Source of the DNA: Zhengitettix transpicula
Lineage: Eukaryota; Arthropoda; Insecta; Orthoptera; Tetrigidae
Direction of reading: 5' to 3'
Length of the DNA stretch: 64,000 bases
Assembly (NCBI GenBank): GCA_037074705.1
Contig: CM073591.1
Coordinates: forward strand, 91,609,532-91,673,531
In this document: positions 1 through 9,745 of the stretch, piece after piece
Layout of the letters: the number at the start of each line of letters is the position of its first letter
Position numbering within the stretch: position 1 is the first letter of the stretch
Notes under the pieces: model-generated
What the model was told of the DNA's origin: nothing
Databases searched by the model: none
Seen by the model: only the letters and a program-made list of their open reading frames with translations
Made by a program: the position numbers and the translations under genes

Positions 1-373
1 CCTAAAGCAGTTTCTTTGTGCGTGATTTACAGGTCAATGCCTGTAGGGAACAGAAACCTCTGCCGCATTGTTCTCTTCCTCGGCGACTATGCCATATTTA
101 CCTCCAAAGTGACCGCCTTTAAGAAGCTCCTGTGAAATCACGTCAACCCTACAATGCTTATGTCGCCACGGAACGTAGATGCTTTTCCGGGAACATCCGT
201 TGTTGCAGCAACAATCCCGCCACCATCCTGCCTGCGTCGAAACGTGAACAGCTGAATAGATGATCTGCGTCTTACAATAGCAGACAACTATGCATTATTA
301 TTAAACGTGGTTTGGCTGTCATAATAACATAAATTTACCTATTTAAGCGATTGACACGGACAAAATGAAAAAT
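1..373. other. Unassigned sequence
   Basis: Positions 1-250 are less AT-rich than what follows and have open stretches on both strands without a recognisable domain. I make no gene call. Confidence 0.4.
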
Positions 374-599
374 TTACGTCTGATTGAAAATTAATAACAA
401 GAAAGATGAACAAATACAGACAAAATAGGTGATAATATAAATACCACACAACGTATCTCTTTCTTCAGGTACTAAGAAGAGATTATAGAGACACAACGGC
501 TCTACGACGTTTCGGCGCGGACCGTTTCGGCTTGGTCGTTCGGCGCAGGGACGTTTCGGCCCGAGAATTGGCAAAGTGACGGGCACTCGTTTGAAACAA
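374..599 (-). repeat. Foldback-family repeat, reverse copy, with CGTTTCGGCG motif block
   Basis: Positions 395-505 match in reverse the repeat arms at 1758-1917, 13201-13340, 39474-39600 and 62987-63107: TCTTTCT..., TATTTGTCTG, GGTATTTATAT, ACGTTGTGTG and CTGAAGAAAG in order. Positions 515-575 hold iterated CGTTTCGGC motifs. Positions 551-599 match 13431-13480 closely (about 50 bp). Confidence 0.6.
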
Positions 600-1757
600 T
601 TTTTTTTAACAAATACACAACTGATATTGATATTAGAAAATGAACGAATACTCTAATTTAGAATACAAACACGTTTTATTGGTACTGTAAAATTAAATAA
701 TAGTAAACGAACACAATAGTCAATTACTTCTATACCATATAATTATAAGTTACACCACGAAAATAGTCTATAATATCGGGATCACCAAAATTTCTCTCTA
801 TTAATAAAATTCTGTTGTCTTCATCACGATTTTTTTTTAATTTACTTAAAGGTTTGTGACCAGCAACAAATTGTTCTAAGTAAATGTCTCGCCCTTTCTG
901 CACTCTGCGAAATATATATATCATGAGCTTTATATTTTAAAGGTCTACTAATTAATCAATATATGAAGAGGTTCTGATATATGCAGCAAACGTCGAATTT
1001 CTTTATTATACATGTTATTCTGATTTATTTGGCCATTAAAATTTATATTATAGCTTTCAAGACTGTAAAATATATTAAAATTCTATATACGATTTACTTC
1101 GGTCGACGACTATCACTATATGTACTTGTGAGAATAAAAAAGGTCTGTTATTTATTTTCTGCTAAAATCACCGATTCAGTTTATTAGAGATGAAAAAAAA
1201 TAATATACTGATTAACTTATCAACGCAGGGACGGAAATTCTAAAGCTAGATACGTGAAAATTCACGGAACTCTGTATAAATAATTATTTTTCTAGGTGAG
1301 TTTTTTGTTTGTCTCTTACTTTACAAGCTATATTGACTCTACTTTACATGTGATAATAACATGAATTTTATGCATATTTTGTAAATAAAATATTGCACTC
1401 ATAGTAATGAAAAGTTTTAATCTATTAAGTTCTTTAATTACGTACAAATTAATACTATTAATTAATTGCATATAATTCTTGTATTCTTAATTATTTTTTA
1501 CACTAAAATTTTTTGTTTTTTATGTAATTTTAAATTTCTAAACGCTAATTATTGTAGGTTAAAAATAAAATAGTTTCTAATAATTATTTGTGATTTCATA
1601 ATATAACGTAAACTATTTCCTTATCCGGGGACTAATGGAATTAACAATAACTTAAGTTTCAATCAAATGCTCACACCAAATGGATCAAATGCCGAAATGA
1701 CTCGCGCCGAAACGTCAACAAGTCAGTTGACAAAACTGTTATAACAGCTTTGGAGTT
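600..1757. other. AT-rich spacer
   Basis: Very AT-rich with short unsupported open frames. A short CGCCGAAACGTC motif near 1698-1712 echoes the motif at 515-575. Nothing else recognised. Confidence 0.4.
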
Positions 1758-2100
1758 TTGTCAACTGGTTGTCAAGTGACTTGTGCAGTTGTGTCTCTCA
1801 AGGCTCTTGCGTTTTTTCTGCACCTGAAGAAAGGAACAAGGCTTCCAAATACGTTGTGTGGTATTTATATAATCACTTCTTTTGTCTGTATTTGGCTATT
1901 TTTCCTGTTATTAATCGGGCGTGTCATTGACGAGCGTACAGATGACGTTAAATCGATTATAGAGTTGAATAAGAAAGATAGCCAATACAAAAAAAGGGTA
2001 ATATAAATACCACACAGTATTTATATTACCATTTTTTGTCTGTCTTGGCTTTCTTTCTTATTCATTATTTTCAATCAGACGAAAATTTTTCGTTTATAAA
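1758..2100 (+). repeat. Foldback-family repeat with internal inverted repeat
   Basis: Positions 1776-1917 are a forward family arm (GTTGTGTCTCTC, CTGAAGAAAGG, ACGTTGTGTGG, TTTTGTCTGTATTTGGC). A second, younger-looking inverted repeat follows: 1967-2010 pairs with 2017-2063 around a CACACA loop. No coding capacity. Confidence 0.65.
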
Positions 2101-2803
2101 GTTTTCCAGGAAATAATTTTATTGTCATTGATATGTGAAAAAAGAAAAGAAATGAACAGTAAAATAAAATAAAAATCTGTAATAAATTGTGGCGTTGACA
2201 TAGAAGTGATTTCATTATAAATTTCCATAACCGCCCGCTTGGCGGATCATCGACAGCAGCAGAATCTATCTTTCACTCCCGATTACGATTCACTCACTCA
2301 TAAGGTATGCTAATTAGATAAATAATTATCCAAATAAAAGACAAAAATAAGTGGTAAATTAAATTGCGGATTTTTCCAACCGTACACTATTTATTTATTT
2401 CGACAAGACCTTTTCCAAGAGTATAAGCTGAAATTGAGTTGAAATTGATTTATTTTCAACATCAAAAAATCCAGTTTCATTCGAATAATACATAACAAAT
2501 GTTATATACGTAATTTATTAAATACGATCAGACGCAAAGTTTATATATAGTCGATTCTGCGTGAAAATTACCAGATACGGCGAGAGGATCACAAAAAGGC
2601 AACTCGACCCACTCCGCCCCGCGAGTGGCATTGTATTTCCTAGTAGGTTTTTTAAAATTTATTTATTTCTAACAAGCTGTCATAAAAAGAGACATTTAGT
2701 TATTGTTTTGACATACAAATTAAAAGTCATGGTGAAAAACTTTCCATTGAAAATTTTTCAAAATTAAAACTAGAAGTTTGTTGAGTATTTGATCACGTGA
2801 ATA
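2101..2803. other. AT-rich spacer with foldback fragment
   Basis: Positions 2310-2352 weakly match the reverse foldback arm (AGATAAATAAT, AAAAGACAAAAATAAGTGG). The remainder is unassigned. Confidence 0.35.
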
Positions 2804-4095
2804 ATTTTTTTTTAAAAAAACAAGAGGCTTAAATCTTTTGAGCCTAAGCTCTTCGCCATCCGAGTTTAACAGATATTTTGCAAGTTTGTTTGAATGAACA
2901 CTTAGTCTGTCTTGGTAGCTCACACTGCAGTTACGATTCTCTTCAGTTACCGTGGATAGTCCCAAGTCTTGACGAATTACTTCATTCGGTACAAACCATG
3001 GAACGTTTACCAAGGAACGCAGTACTTGCCCCAAAGCTGTATCCCATATCCTACAGTTGTTTTATAAAGTAGTATTTTACTTTCCAGTGAAAGTTGTGAC
3101 TTCCGCCTCATGAGCCATTTTCTGGAATTTTAGGCCCAATTGTTTTCGTTTTTTGAATATGTGCTTCCTCCATGTAAGGCGCCTATCTATGTGCATTCCC
3201 AGGTACTTAACTGTTTCTTCCTGAGGTATTGGCTTGTCATTTAGGACTACAGAAAGGCAAGTACCTCTTCTAGTTGTGAATGGTACATTGGTTGATTTAT
3301 ATGAATGCGCCACTTTTTAAACCACAGAACCCAAGCCTGATAAAAGCCTGCGAGAGAATTCTCTCGCAGGTAACCTGCGAGGGATGTTCTCTCGCAGGCA
3401 GAACCTTTTAGGAGAGATACGAAGGGGCTACCTTTGGGTATGCCTTTTCCTCTCCGTTTTTGAACTAAGGTTCCCACAAGCCGAGGCACCTCGGCCTGTT
3501 TTGAGAGGTGTATGTTCCGGGGTCGCAGACCTTGGGCATACGGTAAGAGTTGTTCGCTATTACCATTGGAATAGTCGGCCAGCTGCCTCCTAAACTGGTC
3601 GAGGTACGGAGAAGGGAATGCTTCGTCCCCACAGAAAACTCTTCTCCCGCTATCGGAAGGGCGTGGGACAAGTACCCAATGCCCGACCTACCTGTTGTAG
3701 GTTTTTATAGGGTTTTCCCTGCATTACTTTTAGGCGAATGCCGGGTAGGATTCTTAAACTATAGCCCGGGGGCCCTAGTTAACCCTTGGCTACCTTCCCC
3801 TACCCTTCCGCATCCCCCCTTTCAGATCACTTCCTATGCTATTAAAGGAGAGTTGCCACCATTTGGATTACCCTCATGTAGCCTGTTACCCTAAAAAAAA
3901 TAATAATAAATTTTAAACCACTGTGCTAGGTCATTTAGATGAGTCTGAAAATTTTCAGATGCTATTTTTGGGTCTGAATGGGATGATATCACTGTATCAT
4001 CAGCGAATGCAGCAACTGTAGTATTTGATGAGACTGGAAGATCTGCAGCAAATATGAGATACAATAGCGGCCCCAGTACACTTCCTTCCTAGTAG
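2804..4095 (-). pseudogene. Jockey-like non-LTR retrotransposon fragment (LINE A), reverse transcriptase remnant
   Basis: Reads on the minus strand from about 4095 down. The segment at 4080-3922 encodes a reverse transcriptase core: SVLGPLLYLIFAADL followed by AAFADDTVIS, with the catalytic FADD. After an interruption (3326-3910) it resumes with KKWRIHIN, a frameshift, then VKYLGMHIDRRLTWRKHI at about 3200. The region near 3077-3035 is a deletion. It then continues to the C-terminal end, with LRLKRFKPL near 2830, and an A-rich tail at about 2810. It is 5'-truncated and has a frameshift and a deletion, so it is dead. A likely target duplication GTGAATA lies at 2797-2803 and 4096-4102. Jockey-like elements copy themselves by target-primed reverse transcription; the clade call is from motif style. 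Confidence 0.8.
3326..3910 (+). mobile_element. Tailed retroposon, full copy with target duplication, nested in LINE A
   Basis: Flanked by an exact 11 bp duplication TTTTAAACCAC at 3315-3325 and 3911-3921. It ends in A-run plus (TAA)n, which sets plus orientation and shows retroposition. Its left end holds palindromic modules (3347-3370 perfect; 3374-3398 stem-loop). The rest matches copies at 7797-8424, 60362-60899 (reverse) and shorter ones. I find no tRNA-like promoter boxes. It could be a LINE 3' end or a SINE of unusual origin. Confidence 0.85.
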
Positions 4096-6480
4096 GTGAA
4101 TAGATTATTTGATTTTGTATCTATCACGTTACACGTTTGTGTTTTCTGTGTAAACAGGAAGTATACAGGAGAAAATTAAAAGATTTCGCGTCAAAGGTTG
4201 GCGAATCAGCTACAAGGAAGTTCATTGCGACTCTGCTTGAGTCATCAAGACTGGATAAATGAAGTTGAACGTGACCATTCGAGCTCTCGTTCAAATTCTG
4301 CTGCTTCACCACATCTGATTGAGGTTTCTTCTGAACAAATGATCTATACCCCTCATGGTATCTCAATGAAAGATCGCTTAGCTTCGTGTTATTTCTGGAT
4401 TTGTTGGCATGTCACGTGAACATTCGTATGAAGTTCTCCTCATGAAAAAGCTGAGCGCGCGGTGGATGTTGACTCGAAAAACCTACGTAGTGAGGATATC
4501 TGAGTGTGCAAAACGCATGCACACTCCCCATAATAGAAAACTAATGCACATGTTCTGCCTTCGAAAACCACACAAGGCCGCATTTCCTCTTAGGGGAATT
4601 GTTAACTGCATGTTATCTAGATTGTTATGAAACACCTTCCCATTTTTCGCCATAATTCTTATATATTTTATCTAATACGCAAAAGCAGTAGTCGTGGGTT
4701 CCTGCAAACGCCGACGTTAGGAGGTTATTTACCAATGTTCCAGTGTAAGATAACCAACAATTACACGCGTCGTCCTGTACACAGATACTCCGCTTCCTAC
4801 TCGCTTTCTGTCAACACAGTCATGTCACCACAGTCAGTCACCTCATCTATCAAACATTCACATTTCCAAACAAGAAAAGTATCTAACAATAAATTGACGA
4901 ATCAGCCCAGCTCTTGCCGACATTTTCTTACAGAATTTATAGAAAAAATCTCTAGCTTTCCATAACAAACATTCTTAAATTTTCTAGTCGGCATCTTCGT
5001 ATTTGTCAATTCGTTTCAGAAGAAAACTAACAATTCCAACGTTAAATGAATAATTGTCCACCAAAAATAAAAATCACCGTGGGGATAGAAAACAATTAAC
5101 AACTATAGCTAGAGAGAAACAGCCAGTCGTGTCAAAAAACGATGGTTAATCGGCGACCTGGAGGTGTAGTGGGAGTAGGATGGAGCTCAAATTTCCCGCG
5201 AATCTTTGTTACGGAAACTTGGTAGTGTAACAACTATACCAAAAACATTGATGCAAGGAAATATATTGTATTCTGTTCAGGAAATGTATGCCAAAACAAC
5301 TTCCGTAAACGTTAACATATGATAACTACACGTTGAGACAAAACGACCTCGCTGTGTCTGCATATCCCGTTCATTAGTGTAATGAATGCTTTTAAGAAAG
5401 ATAGGAACGTTTCTCCAGCTTGTCACTAAGAGGACGTTCCTCCCTGACGAAAATACTCCCCTCCATCTTCTTCCTTCTCCTACTGCGCATTTCGTACGCC
5501 TTGCTATATCTGAAGACGTATAACGTCCTTGATGTTCTCATCAAGTTATCATCCTACAGGCTCTCAATAACAGTCTACAAAGGCAAAAGCCTAAATTTCC
5601 TTTCCTACCATCCATTCACCAGAAAATTAGGCTCCTTTGGCGGTATTATACGAATCTGTTATGGCGTCAGACTAGTTTAAGAATCATTTGGTAGCATTAT
5701 TTTGGGCCTAAATCCAATGAATTTGACCAGATTTCAATAGCCGAAGCCGTTCAATCACTAATTCTTTGATAGTCGAACATTGCCTCGTACGTTACGTTCT
5801 CAAATTTGAGAAGATCAGCAGAATATCCAACATATTCAAATGTTTTCACAGGAACTTATGCTATCAGGTACGATCCGTCACTATACCTCGAAAGAAAAAT
5901 AACAGTGATTAGACAAACTCAATTCTCTGCCAATACGCGAAACAGTACATTGGCGGAACAAAAGGCACGTTAACATTAAAAGTAACAAGCAGCTCGGAGT
6001 AACAATTATGGACTTCCCCATCATCGGTTCTCAGCCCCCATAGACTGCTGAAACTCCAAATTGGTTCCAGCAAATTCTACTGCAACTGAACAAACAAATT
6101 CGCTCGCTCGTTGCCCCACAGAAACATTTTCACCCCGACCACAAGAAATTTGCGCCATGTGCCTATCTTCTTCAATCAGATGGCAAGATTCTCTGGAACA
6201 GATGGCATTTAGTGGGTTAATTTCTGTAGGATACCTCTACTTCATTTCCGCCCGTAGAAGAACAGGGATTTTATTGCTCCAAACATTAATATTTTCTTAC
6301 CTCTGAACACTTCCTCTATTATAGAAAGCAGCACAATCAATATTAACCAATCGTTTTACACCACAGTGAAATTTCAAAATAAAATGAGGCAGTGGCAACA
6401 ATTGGTCGTAGAAGGTTGAAATACGAAAATAATTTTATCGCCTTTATCATGATGAACATCGACATTCGTGACGACAAAAG
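4096..6480. other. Unassigned spacer
   Basis: Several open frames of 70-112 codons on both strands (4124-4965, 5420-5680, 6061-6306) show no domain I recognise and no family copy elsewhere in the window. I leave them uncalled. Confidence 0.35.
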
Positions 6481-6625
6481 TGCTCTATCTGGGCTCCGAA
6501 ATAGTTCCCCGCTACTCCTATTCAGTAGTTTTCTAGTTAGATAAATAAATAGCCAAATAGCAGACAAAAATAACGTGATAATTGCACAATGCTTCTGCAA
6601 TCCTTATTTCTTTCTCCAGGGTGAT
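6480..6625 (-). repeat. Foldback-family repeat, reverse degenerate copy
   Basis: Matches in reverse the family arm: AAATAGCCAAATAGCAGACAA, then GTGATAATTGCACAATGCTTC and TATTTCTTTCTCCAGG. Strongly diverged. Confidence 0.4.
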
Positions 6626-7586
6626 TAAAAATTAGTACACTTTTAACGGAGACGTATTATATTTCAATTTCAGTAATTTACTTTTTTTTAAAATTTTATT
6701 TAGCAGGGTCTGCAAGTAAAATGCAATTCACTGCTATGATATAATAAGAAATCATGTGGAGTGAGGGTTATGTGAAATATATTTTCACACCTCTGGCTTA
6801 TTTAATTGGGTTCAGGTATTTACAGGTTGACAATTATTAAAGTAAGTAATGTGGCAGCTTGAGTTTGAGTCTTTTATGGGTGTTTTTTTGTCCTAGGTTA
6901 AATTTCTATGCACTTTTACACTTCACAATATTTTTGAAAAAGTTACTGGTAAGTCTGTGGATGTAGTTTGTTATAAGTGGAACCTTTAATTCTTGGTGTA
7001 TTTGATTGTTTCGTATGAACCACGGGCTGTTAATTGCACTTTATTCTGCGTGGTTTGAAGTTTTTTGAGCGAACTTGTAGGTGCGTTGCTCCAAGCTGGG
7101 CAGGCGTACGTAAGAATGGGTAGGAGAATCGATTTATAAATTAGGAGCGAGGAATCAACTCGAAGATGAGATTTTCGGTTGATCAGGAGGTAGAGCAGAG
7201 AGAGTCTTGCGTAGCACACATTTAGATTTTTATGAATGTGGAATCTCCAGTTGAGTTTTGCATCTAGGTTGACCCCTAGATACTTTCTCGCTGAGTCCTT
7301 TGGATTCCATGTTATTTCACTATTGTGCAGTCGGAGTGTCGGTAGTTGAGTGTAGCGCTCGAGTGTGAACATCTTTGCTTTGCATTTAGTAGTGTTAATT
7401 TTCATTTTCCATTTTTTATACACAATCACACGTTACGTTTAATGTATTTTGAAAGTGTTGAACTGTAGTTTAGATTTTGGCGCTCTGTGATAGTATCGCG
7501 GTGTCGTCGGCAAACATGGCTAGCGTTGAGTCATTCACTGAGGGCACATCGTGTACGTAGAGGTTGAACAAGGTTGGTCCCGTGTT

Positions 7587-7796
7587 CTCTCTCGCCATCG
7601 GAAGAGCGTGGGACAAGTTCCCTACCTGATGCAGGTTTTATAGGGTTTATCCTTAAACTCTAGCCCGGGGCACAGTTAACCCTTGGCCACCTTTCTGTAC
7701 CGTTCCACATACCGTTCCAATCCCTTCCTATGCTATTAAAGGGGACTTGCCACCACGTGGATTACCCTAATGTAGCCTGTCACTCCAAAAAAAACT
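7587..7796 (+). mobile_element. Tailed retroposon, 3' half
   Basis: Begins at the CTCGCCATCGGAAG point of the family and runs to CCTGTCACTCC plus A-run. It lies inside LINE B at the break between the KAGV and PTLFN motifs. Confidence 0.7.
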
Positions 7797-8424
7797 GTTC
7801 TCTCGCAGGTTAACCTTCCCAGAGAGTTCTGGAGAAGGCTACCTTTGGGAATGGATGCCTTAGGGGTGTCTGCTTGGGTTATTCTCTCGCAGGCAGTACC
7901 TGCGAGGGATGTTCTCTCGCAGGCAGAACCTTGTAGGAGAGACACGAAGGGGCTACCTTTGGGGATGCCTTTTCCTCTCTGTTTTTGATCTAAGATTTCC
8001 ACAAGCCGAGGTACCTCGGCCTGTTCTGAGAGGTGTATGTTCCGGGTTCACAGACCTTGGGCATACGGTAAGAGTTATCCGCTATTCCCATTGGAATAGT
8101 CGGCCAGCTGTCTCCTAAACTCGTCGAGGCACAGAGAAGGGAATGTTGCGTCTCCACAGGAAACTCCTCTCCCGCTATCGGAATGGCGTGGGACAAGTAC
8201 CCAATGCCCGACCAACCTGATCAGGTTTTTCTAGAGTTTGTCCTGCATTTCTTTAGGCGAATGCCGGGTAGGATCCTTATAATATAACCCGGGGGCCCTA
8301 GTTAACCCTTGCCTACCTTCCTCTACCCTTCCACATCCCCCCTTTCAAAACCCTTCCTCTGCTATTAAGAGGAGTTGCCACCATGTGGATTACTCTCATG
8401 TGGCCTGTTGCCCTAAAAAAAAGG
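7797..8424 (+). mobile_element. Tailed retroposon, long copy
   Basis: Longest copy in the window. The 5' part has three TTCTCTCGCAGG modules (7799, 7881, 7911 regions) and a CCTGCGAGGGA stem partner. The remainder parallels 3399-3895 and ends GTTGCCCT plus A-run. Confidence 0.75.
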
Positions 8425-8432
8425 GGAAAAAA

Positions 8433-8550
8433 AGATGGATGCCTTCTTCTCTCTCTGGAGTTTTGAACTAAGGTTCCCACAAGCCGAGACCAATCGGCCT
8501 ATTTTGAGAGGTGTATGTTCCGGCGTCGCAGACCTTGGGCATACGGTAAC
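8433..8550 (+). mobile_element. Tailed retroposon, 5' internal fragment
   Basis: Matches the family from GATGCC...TTTTGAACTAAGG to GGGCATACGGTA, then LINE B sequence resumes abruptly. It is the part missing from the copy at 7587-7796, but sits downstream of it. Confidence 0.7.
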
Positions 8551-8704
8551 TCCTGCTTTTGTTGTTTTGATGCTATATAGTGATGCGTTGATTCTTACTC
8601 TGAACGTCCTGTCGGTCAGGAAGGAATCTATGGTTTTTACTAACTTTATCCATGTAGCGTTTCATTTACAAAATATCATTATAAAACGATCAAGACGTGT
8701 CTAA

Positions 8705-9404
8705 CACCAGTAAAATGTCAGTTTTCCATAGCAGTATTGAGGAGTTTTTAAAAAATTAATGGAACATGATATTCTATCCTATATTTAAGACAAATTTCTA
8801 AGTAATGACAATTGGGATAAATTGCTGTGACTGTAATACTTACATTGTGCAAACAAAAATATCATAGAACGTATATCAAACTACCCATTGATAAACAATC
8901 TCTAGTCTTCAAACATAATCAATTCGTAAAATTAATCTGATTGGATGACACCAGGTAATATTCAAGAATTATATCAGAAATGTGTTATTTTTTTTATCTA
9001 ACACGGAGTTTCTCAACATGGGAATTAATTTAACTTATACAAAAGGAAAAATTGTTGGTATCTCAAATTGAAATAAGCATTTGGTAAGTTTGGTGCATTC
9101 CATAAAATCACACTTGAAATATTGGACTAATATAAACTACGATGTACTTAGAGAGTATTGTTTACTATTCTAGTGAAGGAATAGTACGTACTGTATTGAA
9201 AGATTGCTATGACACGCGCTAAGTGGTTGACTACTGTATTCATGCACCAACTCGCGTGTTAAATGAAATAGAACTGAATTTAGTACAAAATATCGAATGG
9301 ACCATAGGTTTTGCGATCTCAGATGAAAATGAATGATTACTTTGTTTATGCATAGAATAATTACTATAGAAGAACCGTGATACACAAGATAAATTAGGCT
9401 TATT
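8705..9404. other. AT-rich spacer
   Basis: Nothing recognised beyond short AT-rich open frames. Confidence 0.35.
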
Positions 9405-9525
9405 TAGGAAATAGTTCATTTTTAAATATAAAAAACATGGATATGTTACCATTTGGTGGTGGTGGTGGTGGGGATTTAGAAATACTATAGGTGGGGCACG
9501 GTAAAAAAGGTTGGAAAACATTGAT
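9405..9525 (+). repeat. Repeat shared with 38541-38640, possible hAT-like end
   Basis: Both copies read TTATTTAGGAAATA-like, TTTTTAAA(C)ATAAAAAA, then GTTGG and an AAAACATTG/GAAGCACTG end. Endings of this GGTTGGAAAACATTG type are common at hAT transposon ends; that assignment is a guess. This copy carries a (GGT)n run near 9456-9474. Confidence 0.4.
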
Positions 9526-9654
9526 CTAATTGCACCACTGCAATTAACATTCCAACTAACACTATGAAACTCAACAATGTCTATGATCTCTTATTGTTAC
9601 GCCAACCTCTCATTGCTTTTCCATTGTCTTTCCATTTAACTTCGTTTACCTGGT

Positions 9655-9745
9655 TTCTGTGATGTGCCGATCTCGTGGCTCTTGTCTGACCAAAGGAACA
9701 AAGATTGCCGAAAATGTATTCAGCACTTATTTTTGCCTGTTATTT
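9655..9745 (+). repeat. Foldback-family repeat, degenerate forward copy
   Basis: CTCGTGGCTCTTG, AAAGGAACAAAG, CACTTATTTTTGCCTG and TTATTTGG appear in family order. Weak but collinear. Confidence 0.4.

Larger units (their letters stand above)
6685..8700 (-). pseudogene. Jockey-like non-LTR retrotransposon fragment (LINE B), interrupted
   Basis: Minus strand. Positions 8680-8550 encode SFLTDRTFRVRIN...TTKAGV, the segment before the reverse transcriptase GxxLGP motif. After a block of plus-strand retroposons the frame resumes at 7580 with PTLFNLYVHDVP and MFADDTAIL (catalytic FADD). It then runs through 7429-6986: KKWKMKINTTKCK, RKYLGVNLDAKLNWRFHI and a long C-terminal thumb region with TYACPAWSNA. 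An in-frame stop and a frameshift lie near 7440-7475. The 3' end is A-rich at about 6685-6710. It differs in sequence from LINE A, so it is a separate jockey-like lineage. Short on the 5' side. Confidence 0.8.

Noticed and set aside
3247..3489. Antisense frame with ACERTSLAG-like repeats in the same retroposon (also 7736-8002).
   Set aside because: The tail and target duplications set the opposite orientation. The peptide repeats are the DNA palindromes read through.
3384..3593. A 69-codon frame kept open in three retroposon copies (3384-3593, 7909-8118, 60667-60921 reverse), with part of it in a fourth copy at 8435-8704.
   Set aside because: Between the first two copies I count about ten amino-acid changes against about four or five silent ones, which is the neutral ratio. 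The frame is open because the copies are similar, not because it is selected.
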